A DNA stretch of 52,757 bases from an uncultured Bacteroides sp. (GTDB lineage Bacteria; Bacteroidota; Bacteroidia; Chitinophagales; Chitinophagaceae), in assembly GCA_902168085.1 (NCBI GenBank), contig CABHOP010000013.1:1-52757 (forward strand), read 5' to 3'. Positions 16,872 through 25,564 of this stretch are shown here, piece after piece (position 1 is the first letter of the stretch; each line of letters begins with the position of its first letter). The notes beneath the pieces are model-generated. The model had not been told where the DNA came from. It did not search any database and was given only the letters and a program-made list of their open reading frames with translations. The position numbers and the translations under genes are program-made.

Positions 16872-17900
16872 TTATTGTAATTGCAAAGATAACGATACCA
16901 GGTACTCTTCCCTGGTGATATGCCTGCGAAGCCGATGCCTACCTGGATACAGTATCTGCAAACGCTGCTCAATATTCTGTAGCCCAATGCCGGTTGAGGT
17001 GACCTGCCTGCTTTTTTTAGGCATGGAATTGCGTACTGTAAGTTCCAGCTGGCCGTTCCTCACTTCTATAAGGGTATGCACATAACAGGCTTCAATATTA
17101 TTCGCGCCGTGCTTAAAAGCATTCTCAATAAAAGGCATCAGCATGAGTGGTGCTATATAATATGGTGCGTCCGGCTGGTCTGTTTTAAATTCATATTGAA
17201 TATCACAGCGGCAGCCTACACGCTCTTCTTCCAGCGCTATACAGTTTTCTACAAAGGTTAGCTCTTCTTTCAGTGAAACCCATTCCTTACATATATTATC
17301 CAACTGGTAGCGCATCAGTTGAGACACCTGCAATATCAGGTCAGGTATGCGCGAAGGCTCATGCAGGCTGATGCCGTATAGGTTATTAAATGTATTAAAT
17401 AGGAAGTGAGGATTGAGCTGTGAACGCAGTAGGTTGAGCTCAGTATTGTTGATGCATAACTGCGAAGATGCTTCCTTCTTTTTCTGCCTGTAGAAGCGTA
17501 GCATGATGAAAGGAGAATTAATAGCTATAAGGCTAACAGCACAGGTGGCAGTATTAAACAGGAAGCTTTGCTCTGCAGTGGTTTTGTTCATTATATAGCA
17601 ATCCGGCGAAAGAAAGGATTTGGCCAATGTTAATGCTGCCCCGAATACCAGTAATAGGCCTAACCCTATGGGCACATATTTTAGTGGCTGTTGCTTTTCC
17701 ATCAGGCGCGGCAGGATAAAAAAGCGGTGCAACAGCGCATGCACATACAGTATCCCGAAATAACCCAATCCTACCCACAGTGCATTCCAACTGGTTATCA
17801 GCATCCAGTCGTTGAGCGTGAACAGCACGAACAGGGTTGCAAACACCAGGAATTCCTGGAACCACACATTCTCCATTATGTTTTTACCAATACGAAACAT
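16872..17900 (-). CDS. LytS-type sensor histidine kinase
   Basis: A 342-residue membrane sensor kinase starting at the ATG at 17900, which has GGAG five bases upstream; the ATGs at 17930 and 17876 are alternatives. About four membrane helices occupy the first 140 residues. The His_kinase domain has the phosphoacceptor in LRSQLNPHFLFNTFNNLYG, followed by a HATPase_c domain with PLMLMPFIENAFKHG (N-box) and STGIGLQNIEQRL (G-box). There is no large extracytoplasmic sensor, so the signal is probably sensed in or near the membrane. It is co-transcribed with the LytTR regulator downstream. Divergent from the RND pump genes; a likely role is to sense envelope stress or a toxic compound. Confidence 0.92.
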   Translation of the reverse strand: MFRIGKNIMENVWFQEFLVFATLFVLFTLNDWMLITSWNALWVGLGYFGILYVHALLHRFFILPRLMEKQQPLKYVPIGLGLLLVFGAALTLAKSFLSPDCYIMNKTTAEQSFLFNTATCAVSLIAINSPFIMLRFYRQKKKEASSQLCINNTELNLLRSQLNPHFLFNTFNNLYGISLHEPSRIPDLILQVSQLMRYQLDNICKEWVSLKEELTFVENCIALEEERVGCRCDIQYEFKTDQPDAPYYIAPLMLMPFIENAFKHGANNIEACYVHTLIEVRNGQLELTVRNSMPKKSRQVTSTGIGLQNIEQRLQILYPGRHRLRRHITREEYLVSLSLQLQ

Positions 17901-17950
17901 ACCTACTCCATCTCGTGCAAAGAAAAGCACGCATTTCGATTATTTCAATT

Positions 17951-17998
17951 ATAAATGACCAATTCAATTCGTCATTTATAAATACACTGGTCATTTAT
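17951..17998. promoter_or_regulatory. Three copies of GTCATTTAT between lytS and the efflux pump: likely LytTR operator
   Basis: GTCATTTAT occurs as a direct repeat at 17971-17979 and 17990-17998 (10-bp spacer). A third, inverted copy lies at 17951-17959. The first and last copies form a perfect 11-bp inverted repeat (ATAAATGACCA / TGGTCATTTAT). The direct pair fits the size and spacing of LytTR binding sites. A promoter-like TTCTTTTG lies at 18025-18032, so the repeats would sit just upstream of the pump promoter's -33 region and also overlap the lytS promoter region. Confidence 0.6.
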
Positions 17999-18042
17999 GG
18001 CAAATTTCTGTAAGGCAGGCTTGGTTCTTTTGCATCTTAATT

Positions 18043-19173
18043 ATGAACCAGATGAAACATTTTAGACCAATTGCACGAACCACTTTTATTGTAACAAGTA
18101 TTTTATTAGCATTCGCGCTGCAAAGCTGTAAGGATTCATCAGCCGGGCAGCAAGGGGCACAAACACCTGCCGTACCTGTGCTGGCTGTAGATACAGCCGC
18201 AGCCATTACGTGGCAGGATTATACAGCAGCTATACAAGGCAAAACAGACGTTGCCATACGTTCACAGGTAAATGGTTACCTCGATCATATTTATGTTGAC
18301 GAAGGCGCTTATGTTACCGCCGGCCAGCCGCTTTTCAGGATAGATGAGCAGCCCTACCGTGAGCAATTAAATAATGCTGTAGCCAACCAACATGCCGCCG
18401 AAGCTGCTGTAGTAGCAGCACAACTGGAGGTAGATAAGTTAACGCCCCTGGTAGAAAACAAGGTAGTATCAGAAGTGCAGCTAAAAACCGCCAAAGCCGC
18501 CCATAAAATGGCCATCGCTCGTGCCGAGCAGGCAAAGGCAGCGGCAGGCACAGCGCGCATCAACATGGGCTACGCGGTAATAAAAGCGCCGGCAAGCGGA
18601 TATATTGGCAGGCTGCCATATAAAAAAGGCAGCTTGATAAGCAATACCGACCCTACCCCGCTTACAACATTATCGGATGTGCGTGAAGTACATGCTTACT
18701 TCTCTATGAGCGAAACGGAGTTCATACACTTCAGCAAGCAATACCCTGCCGGCAAATTACCGGAAGCGGCGCTGATACTGGCCGACAATGAAGAATACAG
18801 CACAAAAGGCAAAGTAGACATGGTTGATGGCCAATTCGATAAAACCACTGGTGCCATCACCCTGCGTGCCACATTTCCTAACCAGCAAGGCATACTGCGC
18901 TCAGGCAACACGGGCAAGGTGCGCATTCGCCAGCAGCATAGCCATGCACTATTAGTGCCGCAGCAGGCAACGCTGGAACTGCAGGACAAAGTATTTGTGT
19001 ATGTGCTCGACAATAAAAATAAGATCAGCAAAAAACCGATAGCTATTGCCGGCAAAGTAGGTACCGACTATATCGTAAAAGATGGCATAGAACGTGGTAA
19101 CCGCATTGTGTATAGCGGCCTCGACAGGCTGCAGGAAGGTGCAGAAGTGAAGCCGCTACCTGCCGGTAAATAG
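18043..19173 (+). CDS. RND efflux periplasmic adaptor (membrane fusion) lipoprotein
   Basis: A 376-residue adaptor linking the inner-membrane pump to the outer-membrane channel. The N-terminus is a lipoprotein signal with a hydrophobic core and lipobox LQSC (Cys at about residue 29). The order is typical: barrel-sandwich first half (GKTDVAIRSQVNGYLDHIYVDEG), a coiled-coil hairpin rich in Ala/Glu/Lys (about 105-170), then second lipoyl half (INMGYAVIKAPASGYIG), beta-barrel and membrane-proximal domain. It belongs to the AcrA/MexA type of the HAE1 systems. ATG at 18043 or at 18052 (MKHFRP) may be used. First gene of a three-gene operon. Confidence 0.93.
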   Translation: MNQMKHFRPIARTTFIVTSILLAFALQSCKDSSAGQQGAQTPAVPVLAVDTAAAITWQDYTAAIQGKTDVAIRSQVNGYLDHIYVDEGAYVTAGQPLFRIDEQPYREQLNNAVANQHAAEAAVVAAQLEVDKLTPLVENKVVSEVQLKTAKAAHKMAIARAEQAKAAAGTARINMGYAVIKAPASGYIGRLPYKKGSLISNTDPTPLTTLSDVREVHAYFSMSETEFIHFSKQYPAGKLPEAALILADNEEYSTKGKVDMVDGQFDKTTGAITLRATFPNQQGILRSGNTGKVRIRQQHSHALLVPQQATLELQDKVFVYVLDNKNKISKKPIAIAGKVGTDYIVKDGIERGNRIVYSGLDRLQEGAEVKPLPAGK

Positions 19174-19211
19174 TCAACCATTCATATCACCCACACTTAA
19201 AAGAAGAATCA

Positions 19212-22200
19212 ATGTTTAGAAAATTTATAGAAAGGCCGGTATTAGCCACAGTAATATCCATACTGCTGGTTATCATGGGTGTGTTGGGATTATCAAACCT
19301 CCCATTACAACAGTTCCCCGATATTGCCCCGCCAGTAGTACAGGTAATGGCCGTATATCCGGGTGCGAATGCAGAAACAGTGCTTCGCTCCGTAGCACCA
19401 TCGCTGGAAGAGGCAATCAATGGCGTAGAGAACATGACGTATATGAACTCTACCGCCAGTAATGATGGTACACTTACCATCAATGTTTATTTCCGCCTGG
19501 GTACCGACCCCGACCAGGCTGCCATCAACGTGCAGAACCGCGTAGCGCAAGCTACCAACCAGCTTCCTGCTGAGGTGGTGCAGGCAGGTGTTGTGACAGC
19601 CAAGCAGCAAAACAGCTTCATCATGGCCATCAACCTGTATAGCGAAGATGAAAAAAACTACGACCAAACGTTTATTTCCAACTATGCCAGTATCAATATT
19701 GTGCCGGAAATAAAACGGATACCCGGCGTAGGGCAGGCGTTTGTATTTGGTGATAAGAATTATTCTATGCGCGTATGGCTGAACCCTGCACAACTGGCAG
19801 CCTACAACATGACACCACAAGAAGTAATGGCGGCGATACAAGACCAGAATATGGAAGCTGCCCCCGGCAGGTTTGGCCAGAGCAGTAAAGAAGCATTTGA
19901 ATATATCATCAAATACAAAGGCAAACTGACCAAGCCCGAAGAATATGGCGATGTAGTGATACGTTCAAACGAAGATGGCTCTGTGCTGCGGCTGAAAGAC
20001 GTGGCACGTGTAGAACTTGGCTCTTATACTTATGGTAGTGCCAACCTGGTAAACGGTAAGCAAGGTATTACGATTGGCGTACTGCAAACAGCAGGTTCTA
20101 ATGCCAACGAAATACAGATAGCCATCAATAACCTGATGGAAAAAGCAGCACGCGATTTTCCCAAAGACGTAAAACACCTGATGCTGTATAGCACCAAGAA
20201 AGACCTTGACCAGTCTATCAGCCAGGTAAAGCATACTTTAATAGAAGCATTTGTGCTGGTATTTATCGTAGTATTCATCTTCCTGCAAGATTTTCGTTCT
20301 ACCATAATACCTGCAATAGCCGTACCTGTGGCTATTGTCGGCACATTCTTTTTCATGCAGTTGTTCGGTTTCTCTATAAACCTGCTCACCTTGTTTGCAT
20401 TGGTCCTCGCCATAGGTATAGTGGTTGATGATGCGATTGTAGTGGTAGAGGCCGTGCATGCAAAAATGGAACATAAGCACCTGCCACCTCGCGCAGCAAC
20501 CATTTCGGCCATGAGCGAAATAACAGGTGCTATTATTTCCATTACACTGGTAATGTCGGCGGTATTCCTGCCGGTGGGTTTTATGAAAGGCTCTACAGGA
20601 TTATTCTATCGCCAGTTTGCCTTTACGATGGCCATAGCCATTGTAATATCCGCCATCAATGCCCTTACGCTTAGCCCGGCATTGTGTGCTTTATTTTTGA
20701 AAGACACACACAGCGATAAAACAAAACTTACAACCAAAGGCTTTAAAGACCGCTTCTTTACAGCTTTCAATACCAGCTTCAACACCATGACGGGCAAGTA
20801 CACCAATAGCCTGAAATTCCTGGTACGCTACAAATGGGTAAGCCTCGGCGGGTTAGCACTTGTTACATTGCTTACAGTATGGATGGTGCGCAAAACACCA
20901 ACTGGCTTTATCCCTAGTGAAGACCAGAGCTTTGCAGTTATAGCCTTATCAATGCCACCCGGTGCATCCTTAGAGCGCACTACTCAAGTATTACATAAGG
21001 CGGATGAATTATTGAAACCAATGGAATCTGTTGAAGCGGTGAATATCATTTCAGGCTTCAACATCATGACCAATTCTACCAGCCCCTCGGCTGCTACAGG
21101 GTTTGTACTGTTCAAGCCTACCGAACAGCGTGGTAAGATAAAAGACATCAATGGCATCATGAATGAAATGCGTGCCAAGCTTGCTACGATAGATGGCGGT
21201 AATTTCTTTGTCTTTACATTCCCCACCGTTCCGGGCTTTAGTAATATAGATGGCTTGGAAATGGTGCTGCAAGACCGCACCGGCGGTAGCCTTGATAAGT
21301 TTAGCGGCATCGCCTACAACTTCATTGGCGAACTGATGAAGCGGAAAGAAATAGCCGTAGCCTTTACATCCTTCCAGTCAAATTATCCGCAGTTGGAAAT
21401 GGAAGTGGACGACATTAAAGCTAAACAACTGGGCGTGAGCGTACGCGATGTGTTGCAAACCATGCAAGCTTACTTCGGTAGTGTGCAGGTGTCAGACTTT
21501 AACCGCTTTGGTAAATATTACCGTGTAATGGTGCAGGCAGATGTATCATCGCGCGCCGAGCCTTCGGCTATAGCCGGTGTGTTTGTTAAGAACAGGAATG
21601 GCGAAATGATACCTATTAATACATTGGTAAAACTGAAACGCGTCTTTGGACCGGAAACAGTATCGCGCTACAACCTTTTCGGCTCTATAGGCATCAATGC
21701 CATGCCAAAACCGGGTTACAGCTCGGGTGATGCTATCAGGGCTGTAGAAGAAGTAGCTAAAACAGCACTTCCATCCGGTTATACCTATGAGTTTTCCGGC
21801 CTCACACGAGAAGAGATCACATCAGGCTCTCAATCGGTTATCATATTTGCATTGTGTTTGTTGTTTGTTTACTTCCTGCTGGCAGCCCAGTACGAAAGCT
21901 ATATCCTGCCATTGTCTGTAATCCTGTCTATTCCTACCGGCGTATTTGGTGTGTTTGCAGCTATTGGCATCGCAGGCATTGAAAACAACATCTATGTACA
22001 GGTGGCCTTGGTAATGCTAATAGGCCTGCTGGCAAAAAATGCTATCCTGATAGTGGAGTACGCGGTACAAAGAAGGCGTGCAGGTAAAACCTTACTTGCA
22101 GCAGCGCTCGAAGCTGCCAAGCTCAGGCTACGCCCTATCATCATGACTTCTCTGGCCTTTATAGTAGGTATGATACCTATGATGAGTGCTACCGGTCCGT

Positions 22201-22418
22201 CTGCCTTAGGCAACCATTCCATCAGCATCGCAGCAGCAGGCGGCATGATAAGCGGCGTAGTACTGGGCCTGTTCATCATCCCTGTACTGTTTGTTGTGTT
22301 CCAATACTTGCATGAGAAGGTAAGTAAGAAACCACAGGTTTGGCATTTCGATGATGACAACAATGGCAATCATAAAGAACTGAAAAGCTCATTAGCATTA
22401 GATACACAGACTGTATAA
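19212..22418 (+). CDS. RND efflux permease, HAE1 (AcrB/MexB) type
   Basis: A 1068-residue inner-membrane proton-driven drug exporter. The start MFRKFIERPVLATVISI is the family N-terminus with the first membrane helix. The proton-relay aspartate pair lies in the fourth helix (GIVVDDAIVVVE, Asp406-Asp407). Two large periplasmic loops flank the membrane helices (residues about 40-335 and 560-870), including NAETVLRSVA and 'GVGQAFVFG'. The C-terminal membrane half contains 'GLLAKNAILIVEYA'. The Asp-Asp pair and multidrug-type sequence argue against heavy-metal CusA-type transport. It lies 38 bases after the adaptor gene and 14 before the outer-membrane gene. Confidence 0.96.
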   Translation: MFRKFIERPVLATVISILLVIMGVLGLSNLPLQQFPDIAPPVVQVMAVYPGANAETVLRSVAPSLEEAINGVENMTYMNSTASNDGTLTINVYFRLGTDPDQAAINVQNRVAQATNQLPAEVVQAGVVTAKQQNSFIMAINLYSEDEKNYDQTFISNYASINIVPEIKRIPGVGQAFVFGDKNYSMRVWLNPAQLAAYNMTPQEVMAAIQDQNMEAAPGRFGQSSKEAFEYIIKYKGKLTKPEEYGDVVIRSNEDGSVLRLKDVARVELGSYTYGSANLVNGKQGITIGVLQTAGSNANEIQIAINNLMEKAARDFPKDVKHLMLYSTKKDLDQSISQVKHTLIEAFVLVFIVVFIFLQDFRSTIIPAIAVPVAIVGTFFFMQLFGFSINLLTLFALVLAIGIVVDDAIVVVEAVHAKMEHKHLPPRAATISAMSEITGAIISITLVMSAVFLPVGFMKGSTGLFYRQFAFTMAIAIVISAINALTLSPALCALFLKDTHSDKTKLTTKGFKDRFFTAFNTSFNTMTGKYTNSLKFLVRYKWVSLGGLALVTLLTVWMVRKTPTGFIPSEDQSFAVIALSMPPGASLERTTQVLHKADELLKPMESVEAVNIISGFNIMTNSTSPSAATGFVLFKPTEQRGKIKDINGIMNEMRAKLATIDGGNFFVFTFPTVPGFSNIDGLEMVLQDRTGGSLDKFSGIAYNFIGELMKRKEIAVAFTSFQSNYPQLEMEVDDIKAKQLGVSVRDVLQTMQAYFGSVQVSDFNRFGKYYRVMVQADVSSRAEPSAIAGVFVKNRNGEMIPINTLVKLKRVFGPETVSRYNLFGSIGINAMPKPGYSSGDAIRAVEEVAKTALPSGYTYEFSGLTREEITSGSQSVIIFALCLLFVYFLLAAQYESYILPLSVILSIPTGVFGVFAAIGIAGIENNIYVQVALVMLIGLLAKNAILIVEYAVQRRRAGKTLLAAALEAAKLRLRPIIMTSLAFIVGMIPMMSATGPSALGNHSISIAAAGGMISGVVLGLFIIPVLFVVFQYLHEKVSKKPQVWHFDDDNNGNHKELKSSLALDTQTV

Positions 22419-22432
22419 TAACATAAGACTTC

Positions 22433-23842
22433 ATGAAAAAGACATATAACATCTTATGGCTGCTCATAGCTTTATTAGCATCGGCATGCCGTATATCTAA
22501 AGACGTTAAAACACCCAATGATTGCATACCATCTGCATATCGCAATAGCGCCACTGCAGATACACAAACCATAGCAAACATTCACTGGCAGGATTTCTTC
22601 CCCGATGAAACATTGCGGCAATTAATAGACACAGCGCTTGTACGGAATTTTGATATGCAATTAGCAGTCAAAAACCTGGAGATAGCACAGCAGTCTTTAA
22701 AACAAGCACGCATGTCTTTAGTGCCCGCAGTTGGGTTGAACGTAGCAGCTTCAAGTACTGTTCCATCAAAGAACAGCTTGAATGGCTCTCTTACCAGCCA
22801 GTTTTTAGGTACAGAGCACATCGAAGACTTCAGTGCCAACATTGGCATATCGTGGGAAGCAGATATATGGGGTAAGGTGCGCAACCGTAAGCGTTCTGCA
22901 TTGGCAACATACTTACAAACAGCCGAAGCAAGGAAAGCCGTGCAAACGGGCATCATCACAATGGTAGCACAATCATATTATAACTTGCTGATGCTGGATG
23001 AGCAATTAAAAGTTGCACAAAGGAATGTACGCCTTACAGATAGTACGGTACGTATATTACAACTACAGCAGGAAGCAGGGCAAGTGACTGCGTTGGCTAC
23101 ACAGCAGGCTATGGCACAGCAGTTGGTAGCTGCACAGCTCATACCCCAGTTGGAGCAGGACATAGAACTGGTAGAGAATAACCTGAGCATCCTTACCGGC
23201 AGCGTACCACAACGTATAGAACGAAATGCGGAACTCGATGACCTGGAAATACCGGCTTCATTACCTGCAGGTATTCCTGCACAGATGGTGAGCAATCGCC
23301 CGGATGTAAAAAGCAAGGAGCTGGCACTGACAGTTGCTAATGCCAGGGTAGGTCTTGCAAAGGCAGACTTCTACCCTGCGCTGAATATCACAGCTACAGG
23401 TGGCGTCAATTCATTCAAAGCAAGTAACTGGTTCAACCTGCCTGCATCTTTGTTTGGTGCAGTAACGGGCGCCATAGCACAACCATTACTGCAACGCAGG
23501 GCTATACGCACCAACTACAATATCGCTAAAATAGAAAGAGAAAAAACGGTCATTGAGTTCAAGCAATCTGTATTGCAGGCAGTGAGCGAGGTATCGGGCG
23601 CAATGGTGAAGATTGAAAAGCTGAACGAACAATACCGTGCTGCCAGCAACCGTGCAGAGGTGCTTCAGCAAGCCACAAAAAATGCCCAGTTGCTATTCCA
23701 GAGCGGCATGGCCAATTACCTGGAAGTAATAACAGCACAAAGCAACTCGCTGCAAAGTGAGCTGGCTCTTGCCAATATAAAACTGGCACATCTCAATGCT
23801 GTTACAGAATTATACCGCGCAGTAGGTGGTGGCTGGAAATAA
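22433..23842 (+). CDS. Outer-membrane efflux channel lipoprotein (TolC/OprM family)
   Basis: A 469-residue outer-membrane factor, last gene of the RND operon. The signal ends in lipobox LASAC (Cys19), so it is a lipid-anchored OprM/NodT-type channel. Two OEP repeats are visible: 'SWEADIWGKVRNRKRSALATYLQTAEA' spans the first beta-strand and start of the helical barrel, and 'NRPDVKSKELALTVANARVGLAKADFYP' begins the second; both are split here by residues. Long coiled helices (Gln/Ala/Leu-rich) make up the periplasmic tunnel. It would form a trimer and join the adaptor. The gene ends two bases before surE on the opposite strand. Confidence 0.93.
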   Translation: MKKTYNILWLLIALLASACRISKDVKTPNDCIPSAYRNSATADTQTIANIHWQDFFPDETLRQLIDTALVRNFDMQLAVKNLEIAQQSLKQARMSLVPAVGLNVAASSTVPSKNSLNGSLTSQFLGTEHIEDFSANIGISWEADIWGKVRNRKRSALATYLQTAEARKAVQTGIITMVAQSYYNLLMLDEQLKVAQRNVRLTDSTVRILQLQQEAGQVTALATQQAMAQQLVAAQLIPQLEQDIELVENNLSILTGSVPQRIERNAELDDLEIPASLPAGIPAQMVSNRPDVKSKELALTVANARVGLAKADFYPALNITATGGVNSFKASNWFNLPASLFGAVTGAIAQPLLQRRAIRTNYNIAKIEREKTVIEFKQSVLQAVSEVSGAMVKIEKLNEQYRAASNRAEVLQQATKNAQLLFQSGMANYLEVITAQSNSLQSELALANIKLAHLNAVTELYRAVGGGWK

Positions 23843-23843
23843 T

Positions 23844-24581
23844 TTAGTCAAGGGGGTGGCTAAACTGTAGTGAAGATAACAAGGTTTCATTTGTAAGATC
23901 AAGACGAAGCGGGGTGATGGAAACCTTGTTATTCTCTACAGCCCATCGGTCAGAACCTTCCTCGGCAGGGTCCAGCGGTATTACGGTCGACCAGTAATGT
24001 TTTCTACCCATAGGGTCTATGCCCGGCACTATCTTACCATCGTAAAATTGTACCGACTGTCGGGTCCACATCATGCCCATTGGTTTTTGCGGAAAATTGA
24101 CATTGAACAATCCAAGGTGCTTGTCTTGCAATAGCAGGGCAAGCACCTTTTCTACATAAGGTTCCAATGCATCAAATTTTGGTTCGTCTTTGCCTACCGG
24201 TGTGCTTAGAGCAATACCTTTTATACCCAGCAATACAGCCTGTTTGGCTCCCGCCAATGTACCTGAATGCCACATCGAATTACCAAGGTTAGGGCCTAGG
24301 TTAATGCCAGAAAGCACCACATCTGTTTGCGACCACATATGTGTGCCCAGTGCCACGCAATCTGCAGGTGTACCATTTACACGGTGCGCTTCTATACCTT
24401 CAAAATTGATGGGCGATTTCTTGTACGACAGAGGCCTCGAATGTGTCACCGCATGCCCCATAGAAGACTGCTCTACATCCGGCGCCACTACTTTTACCTC
24501 ACCAAATTTTTGAGCTATGCGGGCCAGTGCTGCTATGCCGGGGCTGTATATACCATCATCGTTTGTTATCAGTATTCTCAT
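23844..24581 (-). CDS. surE: 5'/3'-nucleotidase SurE
   Basis: A 245-residue metal-dependent nucleoside-monophosphate phosphatase. The start MRILITNDDGIYSPGI holds the metal-binding Asp-Asp pair (residues 8-9), followed by 'VVAPDVEQSSMGHAVT' with the conserved serine, 'RVNGTPADCVALG' and 'LSGINLGPNLGNS'. These are all defining SurE segments. The cytoplasmic enzyme acts on 5'- and 3'-nucleotides and short polyphosphate. Here it is not next to pcm or rpoS as in proteobacteria. It is divergent from the lipid-kinase gene with 62 bases between, and convergent with the RND operon. Confidence 0.95.
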   Translation of the reverse strand: MRILITNDDGIYSPGIAALARIAQKFGEVKVVAPDVEQSSMGHAVTHSRPLSYKKSPINFEGIEAHRVNGTPADCVALGTHMWSQTDVVLSGINLGPNLGNSMWHSGTLAGAKQAVLLGIKGIALSTPVGKDEPKFDALEPYVEKVLALLLQDKHLGLFNVNFPQKPMGMMWTRQSVQFYDGKIVPGIDPMGRKHYWSTVIPLDPAEEGSDRWAVENNKVSITPLRLDLTNETLLSSLQFSHPLD

Positions 24582-24643
24582 GTATCAAAATGCTACATAA
24601 TCATGCCACCGCGCATGGTACGGATTTTTAGTACTATGTATAT

Positions 24644-25564
24644 ATGAAACTTGCACAACTGATACACAACCCAACCGCAGGCGCTGAAACCTACACGCCG
24701 CAAACCCTCGTAGCATTGATAGAATCCTTCGGCTTCAAGTGCATCTACACCTCCAGCAAAAAAAAGAACTGGAAGAAATTCGATAGCTCTGCCGACTTTC
24801 TCATCATTGGCGGTGGCGATGGCACTGTGAAGAAAGTTGCTGATGTTTTATTATCGCGTAGAATATTAGATAAGCAATATAAGGTAGCCTTGCTACCATT
24901 GGGCACTGCTAATAATATTGGCAAAACGCTAAAGCTATCGCAACTCTCTACAGAAAAAATAATCCAATCGTGGAAGAAACCTGCCATAGTACCCATAGAC
25001 GCAGTACAGCTATCTGGCTTGCTCGATAAGGAATTCTTTCTTGAATCTTTTGGCTTCGGTATTTTTCCGCACCTGATGAATAGCATTACGGAAAAGCATA
25101 AAAAAGCAGTTGGCACACCTGAAGAAGAACTGCAAATGGCTTTGGAAATGCTGCTGGAAATAGCGGAAAATTACAAACCTAAAGAAAGCAAGATATTTAT
25201 AGATGGCAAAGACTATTCGGGTGAATACCTGATGGCAGAAGTAATGAATATACAATCTATTGGCCCCAACCTGGTGCTCAATCCCAAAGGCCATCCTGGA
25301 GATGGCATACTGGAAACGGTATTAATAGCAGAAAAGGACAGGAAGAAATTAATCCGCTATATAAAAGAGCTTATCAAAGGGAAAGAAATACCCTTCCCCG
25401 TGAATGCCATTCGCGGCCGGCAAATCACGCTGTCCTGGGTAGGCGCAGATGCACATGCCGACGACGAAGTGATCGAATATACCAAAGAGCAGGAAGTGAC
25501 ACTCGATGTACGAAATGGCATCTTACAGTTTATACTGCCCAAACGGGAAAGCCGCAAATCCTAG
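24644..25564 (+). CDS. Diacylglycerol kinase-family lipid kinase (copy 1)
   Basis: A 306-residue member of the DAGK catalytic family (YegS/DgkB-like). The family nucleotide loop is IIGGGDGTVKKVADVL (about 53-68), followed by LLPLGTANNIGKTL (the 'P-x-G-T-x-N' segment). The C-terminal beta-sandwich includes 'DGILETVLI'. These enzymes transfer ATP phosphate to diacylglycerol or related lipids. The N-terminal 'LIHNPTAGAETYT' strand fits the family. The stop codon shares a CTAG with the stop of lhgO on the other strand. The start has no clear ribosome site. A second family member lies at 37687-38580; the two are clearly different in sequence. Confidence 0.88.
   Translation: MKLAQLIHNPTAGAETYTPQTLVALIESFGFKCIYTSSKKKNWKKFDSSADFLIIGGGDGTVKKVADVLLSRRILDKQYKVALLPLGTANNIGKTLKLSQLSTEKIIQSWKKPAIVPIDAVQLSGLLDKEFFLESFGFGIFPHLMNSITEKHKKAVGTPEEELQMALEMLLEIAENYKPKESKIFIDGKDYSGEYLMAEVMNIQSIGPNLVLNPKGHPGDGILETVLIAEKDRKKLIRYIKELIKGKEIPFPVNAIRGRQITLSWVGADAHADDEVIEYTKEQEVTLDVRNGILQFILPKRESRKS

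Noticed and set aside
16872-17930. Start of the LytS gene at 17930
   Set aside because: The ATG at 17900 has GGAG at a proper distance and directly precedes the first helix; the 10 extra residues have no support.
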